Shown here piece by piece: positions 11,901 to 23,163 of a stretch of 64,000 nt of DNA (positions within the stretch are counted from its first letter, which is position 1; each line of letters begins with the position of its first letter). Position numbers and translations under genes: made by a program. This DNA comes from Annona cherimola (lineage: Eukaryota; Streptophyta; Magnoliopsida; Magnoliales; Annonaceae): positions 37,035,676-37,099,675 of the forward strand of contig CM059977.1 of the NCBI GenBank assembly GCA_030490835.1, given 5' to 3'. The notes under the pieces were generated by a model. That model did no database searches and was not told the DNA's origin. It saw only the letters and a list, made by a program, of their open reading frames with translations.

Positions 11901-14393
11901 ACAGGTTGGCGAATGTGCATTGATTATCGCAAATTACACATTGCCACCCGAAAGGATCATTTTCCCTTGCCTTTCATTGATCAAATGCTTGAAAGACTTG
12001 CCAATCACTCTTACTTCTGCTATTTGGATGGGTACTCTGGCTACTTTCAGATTCCTATTCACCCACAGGATCAAGAGAAAACCACTTTCACTTGTCCATA
12101 CGGCACATTTGCATACAGACGCATGCCTTTCGGTCTTTGTAATGCACCTGCCACCTTTCAACGATGCATGATGGCCATATTTTCTGATTATATTGAACAC
12201 ATAATGGAAGTGTTTATGGATGATTTTTCTGTTTATGGAACTACATTTGAATCATGTTTATCTAACCTATCTAAGGTTTTACAGAGATGCGAAGAAATCA
12301 ATCTGGTGTTGAATTGGGAAAAATGTCATTTCATGGTACAGGAAGGGATTGTGTTAGGACATTTAGTCTCAAGCAGAGGTATTGAGGTTGACCGGGCAAA
12401 AATAGAAGTCATTGAAAAATTACCGCCACCCAATTCGGTCAAAGGAATTCGGAGTTTTCTGGGACATGCCGGTTTCTATCGGCGTTTCATTAAAGATTTT
12501 TCTAAAATTGCTAAGCCACTGACTAACCTGCTAAATCAAGATGTAAAATTTAATTTTTCTGATGACTGTTTAACTTCATTTTGCAGGTTGAAAAAGGCTT
12601 TGACCACTGTTCCAATCATACAACCACCTAACTGGAACCTACCATTTGAAATCATGTGCGATGCAAGCAACCATGCTGTTGGAGCTGTTTTGGGTCAACG
12701 GAAGGACAACAAGCCAGTAGTGATTTATTATGCAAGCAAAACTTTAGATGATGCTCAAGTCAACTATGCAACCACTGAAAAAGAATTACTGGCTGTTGTT
12801 TTTGCTATTGATAAATTTCGTTCTTATCTTGTAGGGTCAAAAGTGATTGTCTATACAGACCATGCAGCTATTCGCTATTTAATTGCCAAGAAAGATGCTA
12901 AACCAAGATTGATTCGCTGGATTTTGCTATTACAAGAATTTGATCTTGAAATTCGAGACAAAAAGGGCACAGAAAATGTGGTTGCTGATCATCTGTCGAG
13001 ACTGCCATCAACTGGGAAAATGGATCTAAATAAAAATGATCAAATTAACGAGGAATTTCCTGATGAATCCCTTCTTGCACTGAAAGAAATATCAATGCCA
13101 TGGTATGGAGACATTGTTAATTACTTAGTTTGTAAAGAAATTCCATCCAATTTCAGCTATCAACAGAAAAAGCGATTCATGGCGGATGTGAAATACTACA
13201 TATGGGAGGACCCATACCTTTACAAGAGATGCGGCGACGGTCTGATTCGCCGATGTGTACCAAACGAAGAAATTCAAAGCATCCTTTACCACTGTCATTC
13301 TTCACCATATGGTGGCCACATGGGTCCCACCAAAACAGCAGCAAAAGTCTTACAATCAGGTTTTTTCTGGCCCACTTTGTTCAAAGATGCTCGATCTTTT
13401 ACACTAACCTGTGACAGGTGTCAAAGGACAGGAAACATTTCAAGGCGAAACGAGATGCCACTCACAAGAATTCTCGAGGTCGAACCATTCGATGTCTGGG
13501 GCATGGATTTCATGGGACCTTTCCCATCCTCATTCAACAACCAGTACATACTTCTGGTAGTTGATTACGTAACTAAATGGGTGGAGGCGATCGCTTCTCC
13601 AACAAATGATTCGCGGGTGGTCACCAAATTCTTGAAACGCAATATTTTTACCAGATTTGGTGTACCACGAGCAATCATAAGTGACGGAGGAAGTCATTTT
13701 TGTAACAAGCAAATGGAGCAACTGCTCAAGAAATACAGGGTCACACATAAAATCGCCACCCCATACCATCCACAAACAAGTGGTCAGGCTGAAATCTCAA
13801 ACCGCGAGATTAAACAGATACTTGAGAAGACGGTATCCCAATCACGGCGAGATTGGTCAAGGCAACTCGATGATGCTCTTTGGGCATACCGTACTGCATT
13901 TAAGACTCCCATCGGAACAACACCTTTCCGACTAGTCTACGGAAAATCATGTCACTTGCCTGTAGAGCTGGAGCACAAAGCATACTGGGCAATCAAATTT
14001 TTAAATTTTGATATGAAATCTGCAGGAGAAAGGCGCCTACTACAACTCGATGAACTTGAAGAGATTCGACTAGACGCCTATGAAAATTCAAAGATGTATA
14101 AGGAGAAAACAAAATTTTGGCATGACAAACACATTCGTCAGAAGGTAATCAAAGTCAATGACTTGGTTTTGCTTTTTAATTCTCGTTTTAAATTGTTTCC
14201 AGGAAAATTGAAGTCGAGGTGGTCGGGACCATTCAAAGTACTACAAGTATTTCCTCACGGAGCTGTCAAAGTCTGGAGTGAAAAGACGGGAGCATTCAAA
14301 GTCAATGGACAACGCCTCAAACCCTACTTCTCAGGGGATCACATTCCAATAGGAGTCATCCACTCCTTTTGCGAAATCATGCCGCAAAAGTGA
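8979..14393 (+). CDS. Athila-like gag-pol polyprotein, intact
   Basis: One 1804-residue frame with no frameshift between gag and pol. The gag core is at about residues 100-275. A zinc knuckle at C327-C330-H334-C339 is CX2CX3HX4C, one residue shorter than the canonical spacing. The protease has DLGA at 639-642. Reverse transcriptase (about 905-1110) has FMDD at 1079-1082. RNase H starts at about D1228 (CDAS). Integrase has an HHCC finger (H1440, H1447, C1478, C1481) and the triad D1510, D1569, E1605 with the D-D(35)-E spacing. The C-terminus ends NGQRLKPYF with no chromodomain. RE2 carries the same start (M[Y/H]PHTRNF), supporting the ATG chosen. The protein would be cut into capsid, protease, RT/RNase H and integrase that copy the element through RNA. 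Confidence 0.95.
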   Translation: MYPHTRNFAKQLAEKPFVANPEIERSFRRRIRDYKQQQSSQDTMEERNDSNPPHQEQEEGQAENNAPPRKLTLSDRNRPNPRGFRSCIVEPEIDGRNFELNPGLIWMVQQDQFVGLPSENPTVHITKFLQLCNTIRVQNIPREVIRLQLFPFSLRDKASEWFYSMPPDTFNTWDELSTAFLEKFFPPNKTRKIRDEINQFVQKDGETLYDAWERMKDLQRKCPHHGISQGDIIENFFNGLDRPSRSAVNSAAGGRFMRLTDEEALKLLDDLALYDSQYGDVRGTSRRGNVYDIESMHAIHDKLDKILQRKKQESKDQNASSSGHISCEICGASHYTTECSFAIKDTTGKQANAINNQYDTRAYGNPYSNTYNSGWRNHPNFSWANQSNTQNFAQNNKPPGFLRKPLNPPPFQTQQALPAPPQAQPTESMLENIILMLKKNDERMDQMQTHIKLLENQIAQNATASSQRNQGKLPSQPEINPRKQVQAITLRSGKQLNPPHMVSEKDAEQKKKQEEEPQPEPVVDKPYVPPPPYQPPLPFPQRQRQAKLQKQFEKFVSTLKNLSINVPFIDMFSQMPTYAKFLKDMLSNKRKLEEYGTISLTEECSAILQNKLPEKLKDPGSFSIPCDLGNVQISKALCDLGASVSLIPLSICKKLNMGDPKPTSMSLQLADRSIKFPVGILEDVPLKVGKLFIPVDFVVLDMEEDRQIPIILGRPFLATAGAIIDVKNGRLSLTVGDEQIEFNLSEATKQLSTDNSCLRVDVINPLPIEEKDDLIEVCIIQGATVENNNPELSACAALLDGAPFISPAANSPHEKLDADFNFSPSTKKEEAPKVELKPLPKNLRYAFLDPNDTYPVIINANLFESQADELLNVLRRHRKAIGYCINDLPGISPSLCMHRILMEENCKTSIEPQRRLNPNMKEVVKKEILKLLDAGIIYPISDSSWVSPVHVVPKKGGMTVVKNDKNELIPTRTVTGWRMCIDYRKLHIATRKDHFPLPFIDQMLERLANHSYFCYLDGYSGYFQIPIHPQDQEKTTFTCPYGTFAYRRMPFGLCNAPATFQRCMMAIFSDYIEHIMEVFMDDFSVYGTTFESCLSNLSKVLQRCEEINLVLNWEKCHFMVQEGIVLGHLVSSRGIEVDRAKIEVIEKLPPPNSVKGIRSFLGHAGFYRRFIKDFSKIAKPLTNLLNQDVKFNFSDDCLTSFCRLKKALTTVPIIQPPNWNLPFEIMCDASNHAVGAVLGQRKDNKPVVIYYASKTLDDAQVNYATTEKELLAVVFAIDKFRSYLVGSKVIVYTDHAAIRYLIAKKDAKPRLIRWILLLQEFDLEIRDKKGTENVVADHLSRLPSTGKMDLNKNDQINEEFPDESLLALKEISMPWYGDIVNYLVCKEIPSNFSYQQKKRFMADVKYYIWEDPYLYKRCGDGLIRRCVPNEEIQSILYHCHSSPYGGHMGPTKTAAKVLQSGFFWPTLFKDARSFTLTCDRCQRTGNISRRNEMPLTRILEVEPFDVWGMDFMGPFPSSFNNQYILLVVDYVTKWVEAIASPTNDSRVVTKFLKRNIFTRFGVPRAIISDGGSHFCNKQMEQLLKKYRVTHKIATPYHPQTSGQAEISNREIKQILEKTVSQSRRDWSRQLDDALWAYRTAFKTPIGTTPFRLVYGKSCHLPVELEHKAYWAIKFLNFDMKSAGERRLLQLDELEEIRLDAYENSKMYKEKTKFWHDKHIRQKVIKVNDLVLLFNSRFKLFPGKLKSRWSGPFKVLQVFPHGAVKVWSEKTGAFKVNGQRLKPYFSGDHIPIGVIHSFCEIMPQK

Positions 14394-15989
14394 AAATTTT
14401 GCAGTCAGGCTGAAGACTATAAACCAAGCGCTTCTTGGGAGGCAACCCGAATTTTTCTTCAAGGAAGTTTTAGTCTTATTTTCTTATTTTTTATTTCTTT
14501 TTATAAGTTCGATACTTTTTAATTTTAAGCGTTATTGGTTATTTTCAAAAAAAAAAAAAAAAAAAAGCACCGTTGGATGCAAATTCGGTTCAACTCGCCA
14601 AAACAGGGAAGTTAACATTTTACATTTTTACAATTACTCCCTTTTATTTTGATGGCATGATTTACATTGAGGACAATGTCAACTTCAAGTGTGGGAGTGA
14701 ATGCATTGCATTAATTTTCTCTAAATATTTCTTTCACTACCCTAAAGTTTAAATTGTTGATTAAAAAAAAAATGGAAAAATTCTTGCATAAAAGATTATA
14801 TTAGACCCCACGTTGCACTCTTGAATGTCTTGAAAACAAACCATACGTGAAATTTCAACATCTTTGAGTAAGGAAAAGTTGAAGCTTAATGAGGTGTTAA
14901 AATTGTTTTTTTTTTTAACATGAACTTGTTGAAAATACTTGGATTTTTTTATCCTAACTCACTTGATGAAACTGATATACCTAGGAACCGATTCTGTTTT
15001 CGTTGTCAGAATAATCTTCCCTAATTTATCAAAATTTTTCTAATACACACAATTGTCATTTAAGAAGGTATACATGAAAAATTTTATTCTAGTTGAAGAA
15101 AACTTCCAAAGCCAAAACTTCATTAAACCAATTTATGGACATGATTAAGGCAATTTTTTTACGATGAGCCTATCTTTAAAAGTATAATGGTCGTTTACTC
15201 CTTTTGAGCCTGAACTTAAATTTTTCCTAAACCACAATTCCCACTTCATTGAACCAACTTTGGAATTGAATTCTGAGCTGAAAAGTGAAATAGGGAATAA
15301 TATCTCCTGGTGGTGCAAATAATGACTTCCCAGATACCCTGAAATATGGTGAGGGAAATTATTGCCGGACTTGGTAAATAAATAAATAAAAAAAAAAACC
15401 AAGGATAAGAACAGGCTTAAAAAAGAATAAAAGCACTAAGTGTGGGGGTAGCATTATTTCCTGTTTTAAAAATAAATAAATAAAAAAAATAAAAAAAAAA
15501 TTTAAGGCTCGAGTCATACAGAGACGGTTCAAATTTCATTTCATGTGTCACACCTGACCATTGTCCTACTAAGTCCTTATGATCCTATAAATTGGTAAAT
15601 TGAGCAGGCAGAGGAAATTTAAATGCAAAAAAAAAAAAAAAAAGAATTATTTTCTGCACTACTACCACTTGAATTATTAATTGTGTGTATTGAATAACTT
15701 ATTAAATAGGGAAGATATCTAATAATTAAGAGTTTATTGCGGGAGTTTTTAACTCTTAATGATTGAAAGCAAATTAGGTAACAAGGGTGTGCAGTATTAG
15801 TCAAGTTAGAAGGGATTGTTGATTAAGATTTTCAATGAGTATCATGTTTCAAATTCTTTAATACTCTCATTAATTAAGATCATAGGCTAAACATGCAATC
15901 TTTGCTCAAGGTTTTGAAATTTTACAATCTGCTCTTAAATTCCTTTATATTTGCTTGAGGACAAGCAAAAGTTCAAGTGTGGGGGTATT
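14394..15989 (+). other. Non-coding tail of RE1 between pol and the 3' LTR
   Basis: No ORF of note; Athila relatives can carry an env-like gene here, but none remains. Blocks conserved in RE2 and RE3 include GGGAGGCAACCC near 14437, a block near 14590 containing caactcgccaaaacagg, and a TGGTTATTTTCAG-like acceptor site near 14536. A G-rich AAGTGTGGGGG-type motif occurs three times (14686, 15436, 15974). The 26-base stretch at 15330-15355 recurs antisense in the tandem array at 55049. Confidence 0.85.
15974..15986 (+). other. Polypurine-type tract of RE1
   Basis: AAGTGTGGGGGTA lies four bases before the 3' LTR start at 15990. This is the expected place for the plus-strand primer in reverse transcription. 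Two nearly identical motifs lie further inside at 14686 and 15436. Confidence 0.7.
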
Positions 15990-17715
15990 TGATAATTGGA
16001 ATTTGGTAACATATTTTGTGGACATTTTATAACAATTTGGTGGTTAATTAATTGATATTAATATGAAATTTGGTTTAAAATGTGGTTTTGCAACTTTTGT
16101 GTATTAAATATTAATTTCAAGCAATGTAAACAATTTTTATAATCTTTTAGCTTGAAAATATTTTATCTGTTGCCATGAAATTAAATGGTTTTTTAAAACC
16201 CACTAATGATTTTTTTTTGATGAATTAATGATTTAAATATTTTATGCAGGGAATCCATTTATCAGCCGTCCAAACATCAAGATCACGCTGTCCAGAAAAT
16301 TCAGCAAACAGCCGTCCATCACGCTGCCAATTAAATTGCATAGCTACCATTTTTTCTTCTCTCACCAACCATTCACGTGAGAATTCAGCAACATGCATTA
16401 ATGTCGGACCCCACCATATTTGTCCCAAGCAAGCATGCATTTACAAAACAACCAGCAACAATAAATGCAGCATGCATATTCACGTGACAAACATATTCAT
16501 CCATTGCAAACCATGGACATAAAGTCAACAACTATATACCCATGGACCCCACTAGCAGCTACATTCAACATCTGCATATCAATTGGCCCCACTAGCTGCT
16601 CGTTAAAAGGAATGAGTAATTCACGTGAACCTGCAACAAGCCTTTTAATTGGACCTCACAGCTGAATACGACAGCAGCAATTAGCATTCATTCAATGTAT
16701 CCAGTAGCAGCAAAATTTCCATCACAAATCATGTGAAATGCATTGAAGTAATGGCCCACTTATTCAGCTATAAAAGAGTATCGTTAGCAGGGCATGAAGA
16801 AGAAGAGAAGAATCGGCATAGTGAGTATTCCGCAGCAGATTTTTGGAAAGAGCACGGGCAAAAGGCCGGCGAGTTGCGTGGAGCAGCCGACACACCATCG
16901 GGGCTTCAAACTAATAAGCTTTTCTATCTTTTCCTTTATTTAATTTTTGTTATCTTGTTTAAGATTGGTTGTAATTTTAATTTTATTTTGAACTTAAACA
17001 TGCTTGGCTAAATCCTAAATCTAGGGTTTAGGATGTAGCATGCGTACAATGCAATGTGGTGTGGATTTTTAATTTATTTATGATGGATATTTTTGTTAAT
17101 TTAATATCTTGTGATTTTTATGTTTGCTTTGTACACGGGCCCGTACTTTTGCATGATTCCATATATTAGGTGATGGAACCGAAAGGTGGAAATCTAATAT
17201 ACGAAAATTAAGATATTAAACCTGGAAATCTAAGACCATGAAAATAGGCATGATAACCTTGAAGAATTACATGAACGAACCACAGAACTTAATGGATTCT
17301 AATTAACTTAATCCCATGAGAATAGGTGGTTAAGAAAATTATGGTACACCTTGTAGGTTTCGAGAGAAGGTGCAATGATAAATTAGGGTTTGTTCTTCTT
17401 TAACAAACAATATCCAAATTAAATAATTATACCACTACCCGTTGCAAAATACGCATGTGAAATCCTAGACCCTAGGTATTTGCACTTTCGCTTTCTCTTC
17501 TCATTTTTAATTTGCACTTCTTCCCATTTTATTTATTTTCTTTTCCTTTTATTTACTGCATTTTCTCCCCACTTTTCTGTTTTATTTGCTATATTCTCTC
17601 TATATCCGACACGAAAGCGTTTAAAAGTAAAAATTTATAGTCCTGAATTCCCTGTGGATCGATAATTTAAATACTACAATCTACGACCCGTGCACTTGCG
17701 GTAAGATTGCGAACA
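15990..17715 (+). repeat. 3' LTR of RE1
   Basis: 1726 bp, TGATAATTGG...GCGAACA, nearly identical to the 5' LTR. Differences seen include a/g at the tgt[a/g]gac position near the start, c/t in agcaa[c/t]gtaaac, one extra T in a T-run, a/g in gtaatg[a/g]ccc, a/t in cata[g]gagt-type context, g/a in ttttgg[g/a]aag and g/t in gtgcaa[g/t]gat. It is followed by the ATATT duplication at 17716-17720. Confidence 0.95.
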
Positions 17716-17720
17716 ATATT

Positions 17721-19599
17721 TTCTAGATTATCTAAAATAATTTTCCTATTACCTTAATCGATCTTCATCAATAAATATCATTTCTATATTATTAATTATC
17801 AATTAATAATTAATTAAACTCAAAATTTTAATATGAGTACAGATAGACTTTTCTTTAATCACACTAACAGTTTAAATTTTCACATGTATTAAGTTGATAA
17901 TTGCATATTTTAACTAATTATATCATTTTTATAATTATTATTTGAGTTAAAATTTTATGATTTATTTATCAATCTACCCACCATTGTTGAAATTAGATAC
18001 ACAAAGATCTTTTGATTTTCTTTATAATCAAATTAAGAAATTTAAGTCTGAAATTTTTACCACACATAAATGATTATTTGAGTTGACTAAATAAATCATT
18101 CCAGTATAAAATACTTATTTATATTTGTTTATACATTTTGATTATGTTGGATAAGGGTGCGTGTTTAGTGGTAGTCCAAATCATGTTATTTTTTACCCTT
18201 ATTTATCTTATTTAAAATTTTATTTTTATATTTTTAATGATAATTAGAATGTTATTTACATCATATAAAATTTTATCCCCAGATTTATTATATAAAAATT
18301 ATAAAAAAATCATTGAAAACTGCCGATATTGATAGTTTTCACCCAATTCAAGTTGATTCTCCTAGGCTTTTCAGTTCAAAATTACAAAATATAAAAACTT
18401 TGGTCATTGATTATTGGATAAATCATGAGTTCCAAGAAAAATTTTTATGCTAAAAATTATTTATTTGCTATTTATCATATATATTTCTTTGTGGTTCCAA
18501 ATATACAACATGGTTTAGGTAGTTTAACTTGCAAGCTATTCTAAATGCTACCCTAATCCATAGATTAGGGTTCAAATCATAGAGCCAATATCGAGATCAT
18601 AATACTTGACTTATTCAACTCTTGTCCAATAGTTTGGATCATAAAAATTTATTTTTTTATTACATTTCTAACGATGTGGATCAACTGAGCATAGTTTCTA
18701 ACAATATGTTTATTAAAGTTATATAATTGAAAATTCTCAAATCTAACTATCTATCAGGGTGTCCATGCATGATCTAATATTTTTTCTTTATAGCAAATTA
18801 AATTTTACATACATCTAATGATTTGAATCGTCCAAATTGAGTACAAGATTATGGATTCAATGGTTAAGATCATCCTTTATCTATCTATTAAACTAAGATC
18901 TGTTTGGGCTCACTTTTGATCAAAATTTTCTGCAGATTTTTTCCAAATAATAGCCTCTGAATGTGGCTATGTTCAAGTACAAAAATTCCCAATTCATGGG
19001 TTAAAATTGACCTCCATCAAATTTAACAAATCTATTTTCTGTGGTAGCAATTTCCTTCCTTCAAATCTAAAACTTTTCCCCCAAATTCAATGGCTCAAAT
19101 TAATCTCCACCATTAATCACTATTGGCTTTAATTAAAAAATGTATGAAATAAATAATGACTAGCCTAGATGGGATAGATGAATGGCTGAGATTCTCTTAA
19201 TCAAGATTTTCTCCTCTTATCTCTACCTTTCATCTCTTTTCCTCACCTCCTCTCCTTTTTCCCCTCTTAAACTTATGTGGATGAGCTGTGCTAGGGAAAA
19301 TTTATATGTTCATTATTCCATTAATTAATTAATTAACTTGGTTAAAATCATACCACATAAAAAAAATCCACTAACTCTTGATTTTTTGCGCATGTTAAGT
19401 CACATTTATATTATAATTTCGATTGTTATTTGAGAAAATTTGAGTGTTTAAGATACTTTAAATCATATTTTGATTGATTTAGCTTTACAAAGCATAAAAT
19501 ACCTACAATTGACTCATTCGTGTAAAGCAGGAGGAATACGTATAATTTTGGTATACAACATGGACAAATTGATAAACGTCGATGAAAGCTGAATAAATT
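17721..19599. other. AT-rich intergenic DNA
   Basis: No gene, terminal repeat or tandem array that I could support. It contains many runs of A and T and ordinary plant intergenic sequence. Confidence 0.5.
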
Positions 19600-20230
19600 G
19601 CAAATTCAAGACTCACATCTGAAGCAAAACTACGTTTTAAGCAAGGCACTATTCATATGCAGTTACTGTTCATGCATTGCACTATTCAAACCAGTGTCGT
19701 CAGAATCGGACCGGACTGGCCGGTCAGATCGGTCCAATGTCTAGTTCGGTTGAATTACATTAAACTGTTCGAACCGTCAAACCAGCGGTTGAATCGGACA
19801 TCCCGGTTGGACTGAATATGACCAGTTTGACGCATATAAAAAAATCAGTTGCTGTCGTTGAGCAGTCGACGTCGAGCACTTGAGCCCCCAAATTGACAAT
19901 CTCTCAAATCAAAGCCTTGCTGCCCTAGCTCATCGTCTTCTTCCTCTCGTCTGATCGGCGATGAGAGTCACGATACTGTGTCATCTCTGCCTCCTTTCCA
20001 TCCACCTTCTTCTTCCCTCATTTCCATTTCTGAGATCCCGCCCAAAAGCCCCAAACCAACCCTAGCTCTGCCTCCTTTCCATTTCCGTCTCCATAATTTT
20101 CAGCAAAATTCGAAAGATTCAGTCGTTGATTTTCACCTCACCTCACCTATTTTATCTGTCTGCCGCCCGTTCACATGACGACGCTCGCTACCTTGCTCTC
20201 CCAATCGCATGCCGCCCGCCACCCATTCAC

Positions 20231-20332
20231 ACGACGCCCGCCGCTGCCTCTCTTGCCCATTCGCACGACGCTTGCCGCTGCCTCTCTCGCCCGATCGCGC
20301 GACGCCCGCCGCTGCCTCTCTTGCCCGATAGC
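20231..20332 (+). repeat. 34-bp GC-rich minisatellite, three copies
   Basis: Units start at 20231, 20265 and 20299 with the motif cgacgc[c/t][c/t]gccgctgcctctc followed by t/cgccc. They lie in the GC-rich body of the inverted-repeat element, just after pyrimidine-rich sequence that resembles a gene's 5' leader. The overlapping ORFs on both strands are products of the repeat and are not called as genes. Confidence 0.85.
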
Positions 20333-20559
20333 CCACCGCCCACACCCTTTCGTACACCGATGCAAAAGCGGCAGCATTGCGAAATCCCATGAATCGTGAA
20401 ATGTGTGTTGCATTTTGTCTTTTTTTATGAAGCGTGGTTCGACCATTCGAGGCTAATGCGACCGAGAACGAAACAAGGGTTAAGTATATAAAAATAGGAA
20501 GTTGATGGGTAGCAATGCAGTGTACTCTATGCTTTAATTTAATTTTAAAATTTTTAATA

Positions 20560-20750
20560 TAACTATTAATCTAAGTATATTTAACATGTATATTAAGTTT
20601 TACTAATTTTAAATATTTTTCAATTTTTTAACATTTTAGTAATTTAAAATACTAAAATGCTACTAATTTTTAAAAAAAATATTTAAAATTTCAAAAATAG
20701 TAAAACCTAATACATATATTAAATATACTTAAATTAATTTTTTCCTGCAT
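20560..20750. repeat. Fold-back remnant of the tatatttaaca family
   Basis: ctaagtatatttaacatg near 20571 is answered by tattaaatatacttaaatt near 20720, and gttttacta by tagtaaaacc, giving a long hairpin with an A/T-rich loop. The core is the same as in the elements at 5847 and 50087. No target duplication is visible. Confidence 0.55.
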
Positions 20751-20884
20751 GTTTTGTCCTTATATTGTGGTTCTTAAACCTTAACATATATATTTAGGAT
20801 TTACGAAAATATAATTTTATCAATATATTTATTTAAAATTAAAAAATAGTTTAATATCTATGACATCATAAATATGTCATTTTG

Positions 20885-23016
20885 TGATAAGTAAAAATTA
20901 ATAATATATTTTATGGACATTTTATACGAATTTGGTTGGTAATTAATTGAAATTAATATGAAATTTGGTTTAAAATGTGGTTTTGCAACTTTTGGGTATT
21001 AAATATTAATTTTCAAGCAGTTTAAACAATTTTTATAATCTTTTGGCTTGGAATTATATTTTATTTATTGTCATGGGCTTGGAATAATTTTTATAACCCA
21101 CTAATGATTTTGGCAAACTTATGATTTTAAATATTTTTTATGTAGGAGAACAAACTACACCAAGCGAGCCCCACAAGATCAAATCATGCAAAGATCCTTG
21201 CCATCTATTTCATCACCGGCCAATCAAGCAAATCCAACCGTCCAACAAATCTCCACCATCCAATACATCTGAAAAATTCAGCCATCCAAAATACCCCACA
21301 ATGCCTATTCAGGTGAACATGGACCCCATTAAAATTAACACCCATTTCACCCATAGTAATTGAAGTGAACCCATTTATGCAACAACCCATTTATTGAAAT
21401 GGAACCCACAATGAAAAAATCATCCCATTCTCCAAACAGCATTCACGTGATGCAGCTACCCATATTTTAATGCCCACCACCATCAAATCATTCATGTACA
21501 TCCAGTAGCATTTATGCAAGCATGCTCATTTATATGAATTTATGCAGCAACCATTTATGATGGGCCCCACAAATCAAGCAACAATTGTCCATTCCATTGC
21601 ATAGCTGTCCATTAATTGTTCCTAGCCAGATCACGTAAAATGCTTTGCTGTTGTCCATGATCAACACCTCTTCAGCCGTCCTTTTATTTAAAATGCATCA
21701 TCCCCTTTATTTTTCAGCACCCCATTTCAAGTGATACTCAGCTGCCCATTTGTAGCATTTTTTATGCATTAAAAAATGAGCAACTGATGCCCATTTTGCA
21801 TTCACGCATCCATTAAAAATTCACGTGAGCATTTTCTAATGCAGCTCACGTGAATAAACCATGCTGCCCATTAAATCCATGCATAGCATTTCACGTATTT
21901 CCAGCATGAAAGATCACATTCATAAATCCAGCAGCTGTATGTGGACCCCACATAAACGATTATATAAGGGAGAGGAAGACAGTTCGTTCAGGCAGAGAGA
22001 TTTTTTAACAGAAAGAATTTTGACCAGAACAGAATAAAGAATTCCATGAAAATATTCTAAGAATGGAGCCGATAGAAAATTCGCACAGAGTTCATTCCGG
22101 AGCAGAGAAATTCAAGAGCATAATTTGGAGAGAGAAAGCAAGGTGGAGAGCTCGAGAAAAAGACGGACCGACAAGTTGGGTGGAGTGGCCGACACACCAT
22201 CGGGGCTTCAAACCAATAAGCTTTTCTATCTTTTCCCTTTTTAATTTTAATTATTTTGTTTAAGATGGATTGTAATTTTATTTTTATTTTGAATTTAAAC
22301 ATGTTTGGCTAAACCTTAAATCTAGGGTTTAGGACGTAGCATGCGTACAATGCAGCATTGTGTGGATTTTTAATTCATTTATTTTGAATGTTGTTGTTAA
22401 TTTAATATCTTGTGATTTTTATGCTTGCTATGTACATGGACCTGTACTTTGGCATGATTCTATATATTAGGTGATGGAACTGAGAGATGGAAATCTAATA
22501 TACGAAAATCAAGATATTAAACCTGGAAATCTAAGACCATGAAAATAGGCATGATAACCTTGAGGAATTACATGAACAAATCATAGAACTTAATGGATTC
22601 TAATTAACTTAATCCCATGAGAATAGGTGGTTAAGAAAATTAGGGTACACCTTATAGGTTTCGAGAGAATGTGCAAAGATAAATTAGGGTTTGTTCTCCT
22701 TTAACAAACAATATCCAAATTAAATAATTATACCACTATCCATTGCAAAATAAGCATATGAAATCCTAGACCCTAGGTATTTGCACTCTTGCTTTCTCTC
22801 CTCATATTTAATTTGCAATTCTTCCCATTTTATTTATTTTCTTTCCCTTTTATTTACTGCAATTCCTCCCCACTTTTCTATTTTATTTGTTATATTATCT
22901 CCATATCCAACGCGAAAGTATTTAAAAGAAAAATTTTATAGTCTTGAATTTCCTATGGATCGATAATTTATATACTACAATTTATGACCTGTGTATTTGC
23001 GGTGAGATTGCGAACA
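20885..23016 (+). repeat. 5' LTR of RE2
   Basis: 2132 bp. Its first ~230 bp and its last ~820 bp (from CACCATCGGGGCTTC at 22195) are recognisably related to the RE1 LTR, but the middle (about 21140-22180), which includes the promoter, is largely different. It holds CACGTG at 21444, 21822 and 21847 and TATATAAG at 21961. Confidence 0.92.
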
Positions 23017-23023
23017 AGTATTT

Positions 23024-23041
23024 TGGCGTCGTTGCCGGGAA
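23024..23041 (+). other. Mutated primer binding site of RE2
   Basis: TGGCGTCGTTGCCGGGAA. Compared with the RE1 site it has one C-to-T change and one missing G. Confidence 0.85.
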
Positions 23042-23163
23042 ATTTCGGCGTTACTTTAAATTTTATTTTTAGATACTTTTTTGTCTCCATCTAATTTTAT
23101 AATTTTTATTTTTATTATTTATTATTTGTTTTTATTGTTCTGAATTAGCTAGTTAATCTTTGT

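Larger units (their letters stand above)
6853..17715 (+). mobile_element. RE1: full-length, young Athila-like Ty3/gypsy retrotransposon
   Basis: A 10.86-kb element in the order LTR, primer site, gag-pol, non-coding tail, polypurine tract, LTR, with TG...CA ends and an ATATT target duplication. The two LTRs (1725 and 1726 bp) differ, by eye, at about six substitutions and one T-run indel, so insertion was recent. The tRNA-Asp-type primer site, the gag type, the lack of a chromodomain and the long non-coding tail after integrase fit the Athila lineage. No env-like ORF remains. The single gag-pol frame is open, so the element may still be active. Confidence 0.95.

Noticed and set aside
14394..15974. 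env-like gene expected after pol in some Athila elements
   Set aside because: All frames are full of stops in RE1 and RE2, with no membrane-protein pattern.
6720..17840. Similar AT-rich words on both sides of RE1 (tatattatcaattatca, tatattattaattatca)
   Set aside because: Low-complexity resemblance; the real target duplication is the ATATT pentamer.
20126..20446. GC-rich ORFs on both strands
   Set aside because: They follow the 34-bp minisatellite and are open in several frames at once, which indicates repeat structure.
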